A stretch of DNA of 6,633 bases. It comes from Candidatus Collierbacteria bacterium RIFOXYD1_FULL_40_9 (lineage in GTDB: Bacteria; Patescibacteriota; Microgenomatia; UBA1400; MFAQ01). Both the position numbers and the translations under genes were made by a program. The notes under the pieces were generated by a model. It was not told the origin of the DNA. It saw only the letters and a program-made list of their open reading frames with translations, and searched no databases. Location of the stretch: assembly GCA_001776275.1 (NCBI GenBank), contig MFAQ01000025.1:1-6633 (forward strand), given 5' to 3'. Below, piece after piece: positions 5,167-6,633 of this stretch (its first letter is position 1; each line of letters begins with the position of its first letter).

Positions 5167-5691
5167 TTATTTACAGGTAAGCTCCAACTTTGTAAAGTGA
5201 ACATAGTAATAGCCAGATCCATAATCAGACACTACCTGGCTTCCACCTCCATACAAATATAATTTGTAAACCCCAAAACCGGGGTAAGTAAAGCCATCTC
5301 TATACTCGCGCAACACAGACCCACTAAACCCAACCTCTTCCTCATATGGCACAAATGTGTACACCCACTTCCCCCCATCAAACCTCCAGGAACTTGCCGG
5401 ACCCATTACGTTCATCTCTAACCACTTGTCGTTTGTAACACTCCCAAACGTGTCTGGGGTATCACAAATAGACAGGCTTGATTCCAGTAAAACTTTATAA
5501 ACAACAGTTGGAGTAGGGCTTGGGTGCGGGCAAGTATACGTGCTAGAACCAACAACAACCAGGTCACCTGGCAACTTACTTTGTTCCACACAAAATGCAG
5601 CAACCTCACTTGTTCTTGGCGCCCCAAGCCAGCTAGAAAACAGTAAGGCGGCAACTAAAACAGCTACCATGACAAAAAATATTTTCTTCAT
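5167..5691 (-). CDS. Secreted or surface-exposed four-cysteine protein, function unknown
   Basis: I do not recognise a family. The 174-aa protein has a typical export signal: MKK, then a hydrophobic core (IFFVMVAVLVAALLF, 4-18), ending near SSWLGAP. Four cysteines remain in the mature part, C34, C54, C76 and C173, an even number that would allow two disulfides outside the membrane. A proline-rich linker (PHPSPTPT, 55-62) separates a short N-terminal part from a beta-rich, aromatic C-terminal part with GGKWVYTF (106-113), YPGFGVYKLYLYGGG (136-150) and GSGYYYVHFTKLEL, which looks like a small beta-sandwich. AGGAG five nt before ATG 5691 fixes the start. The lines I counted by eye look more GC-rich than the glycan operon, so recent acquisition is possible but unproven. 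It has its own terminator and a structured upstream region. Confidence 0.75.
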   Translation of the reverse strand: MKKIFFVMVAVLVAALLFSSWLGAPRTSEVAAFCVEQSKLPGDLVVVGSSTYTCPHPSPTPTVVYKVLLESSLSICDTPDTFGSVTNDKWLEMNVMGPASSWRFDGGKWVYTFVPYEEEVGFSGSVLREYRDGFTYPGFGVYKLYLYGGGSQVVSDYGSGYYYVHFTKLELTCK

Positions 5692-5696
5692 TTTTT

Positions 5697-5701
5697 CTCC
5701 T
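5697..5701 (-). promoter_or_regulatory. Shine-Dalgarno site (AGGAG) of the secreted-protein gene
   Basis: The minus strand reads AGGAG, then AAAAA, then ATG 5691, an ideal 5-nt spacing. It supports this start and a leadered mRNA, in contrast with the predicted leaderless neighbours. Confidence 0.75.
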
Positions 5702-5712
5702 TTTCTCCATAA

Positions 5713-5740
5713 AGTTGCTTTCGTTCACTCAAAAGCAACT
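5713..5740 (-). repeat. Perfect 9-bp inverted repeat upstream of the secreted-protein gene
   Basis: AGTTGCTTT (5713-5721) and AAAGCAACT (5732-5740) are perfect reverse complements separated by 10 nt. The repeat lies 22 bp upstream of the ATG and 12 bp from the Shine-Dalgarno. No T-run follows on either strand, so it is not a terminator. It could be an operator overlapping the promoter (a weak -10-like TATAGA lies at 5745-5740 on the minus strand) or an RNA hairpin in the 5' leader that affects stability or translation. Confidence 0.6.
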
Positions 5741-5763
5741 CTATAAAACTGTTTTTAAAGTAC

Positions 5764-5787
5764 AAAAAAACCTCCCTTGCGGGAGGT
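5764..5787 (-). terminator. Rho-independent terminator with GCAA tetraloop downstream of the 21-codon ORF
   Basis: On the minus strand ACCTCCC, loop GCAA (a stable GNRA tetraloop), GGGAGGT, then a T-run directly abutting the stem. Arms are at 5781-5787 and 5770-5776, and the A-run on the plus strand is 5764-5770. A plus-strand T-run (5794-5800) lies seven nt beyond the stem, so weak bidirectional action is possible, but no plus-strand gene lies upstream to need it. It lies between the 21-codon ORF and the secreted-protein gene. Confidence 0.85.
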
Positions 5788-5811
5788 CGTAGGTTTTTTT
5801 AAGAAACTACA

Positions 5812-5877
5812 TTATCCCGCAAAAGAAAGACCAATAATAATGGTCGCTCCTCCGCTAGATAATAGTAACTTAGTCAT
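5812..5877 (-). CDS. Predicted 21-aa hydrophobic microprotein or leader peptide
   Basis: ATG 5877 to TAA 5814-5812 encodes MTKLLLSSGGA followed by TIIIGLSFAG. One lysine near the N-terminus and a hydrophobic, glycine-containing remainder suggest a membrane-seeking peptide. Support for expression: a perfect TATAAT ends 8 nt before the ATG, and a strong terminator begins 25 nt after the stop, giving a predicted transcript of about 110-115 nt. AGGA lies only two nt before the ATG, too close to serve as a Shine-Dalgarno, so leaderless translation is inferred. GGAGGA within codons 9-10 could slow ribosomes. I know no family for it. Alternatives are a leader peptide controlling read-through into the secreted-protein gene, a small toxin-like peptide, or a non-coding RNA in which the ORF is chance. 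Confidence 0.4.
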   Translation of the reverse strand: MTKLLLSSGGATIIIGLSFAG

Positions 5878-5885
5878 TTCCTAAT

Positions 5886-5891
5886 ATTATA
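5886..5891 (-). promoter_or_regulatory. -10 element (TATAAT) of the 21-codon ORF
   Basis: A perfect TATAAT on the minus strand is followed by ATTAGGAA and then ATG 5877, placing the predicted start at about the initiation codon. It is only 12 nt from the divergent TATAAT of the deacylase gene (5904-5909), so the two promoters must overlap in their upstream parts. No -35 match is evident, and the whole stretch is very AT-rich, so chance matches are possible. Confidence 0.4.
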
Positions 5892-5903
5892 ACTCATTAT
5901 GTT

Positions 5904-5909
5904 TATAAT
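5904..5909 (+). promoter_or_regulatory. -10 element (TATAAT) of the deacylase gene; predicted leaderless mRNA
   Basis: A perfect TATAAT is followed by ATACATTC and then ATG 5918. Eight nt between hexamer and ATG puts transcription start at about the A of the start codon. No Shine-Dalgarno precedes the ATG. A TG lies just upstream (5900-5901), but one nt too far for a standard extended -10. No clear -35 is present. Confidence 0.5.
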
Positions 5910-5917
5910 ATACATTC

Positions 5918-6412
5918 ATGACCTATCACCCTGTTGTAAATAAAATCATTTCTCTTCTTAAAGAAAACCACATAGAATTTGAGACCTTTGAGCACGAACC
6001 AGTCAGAACTAGTCAGGAGGCGGCAAGAGTTAGAACTGGTTATAGTCTAAAACAAGGGGCAAAAGCCTTAATTGTCAGAGCCAAATTCAACAGTCAGGAT
6101 AAAAAGTTTCTTATGGTCGTAGTTCCAGGTGATAAAAGATTTGACAATCAAAAACTAAAAAACCTTCTAAAAGTCAAAGATTTACGTTTTGCCACTGAAG
6201 ATGAAGTCGGCAAAATTACCGATGGAGTTCAACTGGGAGGCGTTCCTCCGTTTGGAAACTTATTCAACTTGGAGGTCTATACAGATAAAGGTCTCTTTGA
6301 TCAAGAAAAAATTATCTTTAATGCTGGTGACAAAAGATTTTCTATCGGTATGAACTCCAGCAACTACAAAAAAATTGTAAAACCAAATATCGACCTAATA
6401 TCTCAAGATTAA
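5918..6412 (+). CDS. YbaK/ProX-type aminoacyl-tRNA deacylase
   Basis: A single-domain cytoplasmic protein of 164 aa, the usual length for stand-alone YbaK/EbsC/ProX editing proteins. These hydrolyse mischarged tRNAs, such as Cys-tRNA(Pro) or Ala-tRNA(Pro). Visible marks are FEHEPVRTSQEAA (24-36), GYSLKQGAKALIVRA (41-55) with K49 at the position of the conserved functional lysine, VVVPGDKRFDNQKL (67-80), FATEDEVGKITDGVQLGGVPPFG (91-113) holding the conserved G..PPFG loop, VYTDKGL (120-126) and IIFNAGDK (132-139). Which mischarged tRNA it edits cannot be deduced. ATG 5918 is preceded by TATAAT 8 nt away without a Shine-Dalgarno. It is transcribed away from the 21-codon ORF, with 40 bp between the two start codons. 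Its 3' end overlaps the convergent last gene by 4 bp. Confidence 0.9.
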   Translation: MTYHPVVNKIISLLKENHIEFETFEHEPVRTSQEAARVRTGYSLKQGAKALIVRAKFNSQDKKFLMVVVPGDKRFDNQKLKNLLKVKDLRFATEDEVGKITDGVQLGGVPPFGNLFNLEVYTDKGLFDQEKIIFNAGDKRFSIGMNSSNYKKIVKPNIDLISQD

Positions 6413-6633
6413 GCGGGAATCAGCACTGGTAAAGTCATCCTTCGCTCTTCTAGTTGCTCCAAAAAAAGTCGAATTGTTTCTTCTACGTCAATTCGTTCTG
6501 GTAAATCATCTATGGCCCTAATACGCTCAGTTGTTAAAGTTTCTATATAATCTTCCACTTCGCCTTGACTTCTATTAGTAATTCTTCCCACTTCTTCGAT
6601 TTTGCCATCGTTATCCATTGGGTATGCAAAACT
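6409..6633 (-). CDS. Uncharacterised acidic protein, probably 5' truncated by window edge
   Basis: The frame is open from the stop (6411-6409) to the window edge, 74 codons. An ATG exists at 6618 but has no Shine-Dalgarno or clear promoter, and the frame continues upstream as SFAYP, so the true start is probably outside the window. The visible protein is strongly charged and helix-prone, with repeated acidic clusters: DNDGKIEEVGRI, SQGEVEDYIETL, ERIRAIDDLPERIDVEETIRLFLEQLEERR. It ends in a hydrophobic tail, LPVLIPA. There are no cysteines or membrane helices. I do not recognise a family. It converges on the deacylase gene with a 4-bp overlap, with no terminator visible between them. Confidence 0.55.
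   Translation of the reverse strand, partial: SFAYPMDNDGKIEEVGRITNRSQGEVEDYIETLTTERIRAIDDLPERIDVEETIRLFLEQLEERRMTLPVLIPA

Noticed and set aside
5418..5654. Second minus-strand ORF inside the secreted-protein gene
   Set aside because: It is a different frame of the same region. The overlapping frame has a signal peptide, Shine-Dalgarno and terminator; this one has none.
5540..5746. Plus-strand ORF of 68 codons over the 5' part of the secreted-protein gene
   Set aside because: It is antisense to a better supported gene, with no ribosome site and a composition typical of a shadow frame.
1..6633. CRISPR array, insertion sequence, defence system or phage genes
   Set aside because: I saw no regularly spaced repeats, transposase or integrase motifs, terminal repeats, nuclease or helicase domains.

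Overview
This is an AT-rich, gene-dense bacterial window. Compact ORFs, stop/start overlaps, a surface-polysaccharide gene cluster and a single-membrane-anchor protein with Ig-like repeats all resemble Candidate Phyla Radiation genomes (Patescibacteria, perhaps Microgenomates-like). That placement is inference from gene style remembered from such genomes, with no marker gene in the window to test it. UGA acts as a normal stop here, which argues against the lineages that recode it as glycine.

Left part (1-3414, + strand): a tightly packed run of envelope-glycan genes. It holds the 3' end of an acyltransferase-3 membrane protein, a small GT2-type glycosyltransferase (ATGA overlap), a GT-C/ArnT-like membrane glycosyltransferase (22-bp overlap) and an O-antigen ligase/polymerase-like protein. 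The last gene is cut by a single in-frame TAA at 2557-2559. Together they would transfer sugars, acylate them, and polymerise or ligate a surface glycan.

Middle part (3392-5113): a convergent (-) gene for a membrane-anchored protein with two Ig-like domains, then a 102-aa (-) orphan whose stop codon lies in its own terminator hairpin. Next come a + strand tRNA-Gly(CCC) and a (-) RBBP9/YdeN-like serine hydrolase whose stop codon directly abuts the tRNA CCA end.

Right part (5129-6633): a (-) secreted four-cysteine protein of unknown function with its own strong terminator. Upstream of it is a regulatory-looking stretch with an inverted repeat, a strong terminator and a 21-codon (-) ORF. A divergent + gene encodes a YbaK/ProX-type aminoacyl-tRNA deacylase. 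The last gene is an uncharacterised (-) ORF running off the right edge.

Two patterns stand out. Four genes have a TATAAT-like -10 element ending 7-8 nt before the start ATG, so their mRNAs are predicted to be leaderless, while two others have normal Shine-Dalgarno sites. The 21-codon ORF ends in TTGCGGGA, which can pair with part of the following terminator (TCCCGCAA). This layout fits leader-peptide attenuation, or alternatively a stand-alone microprotein gene.
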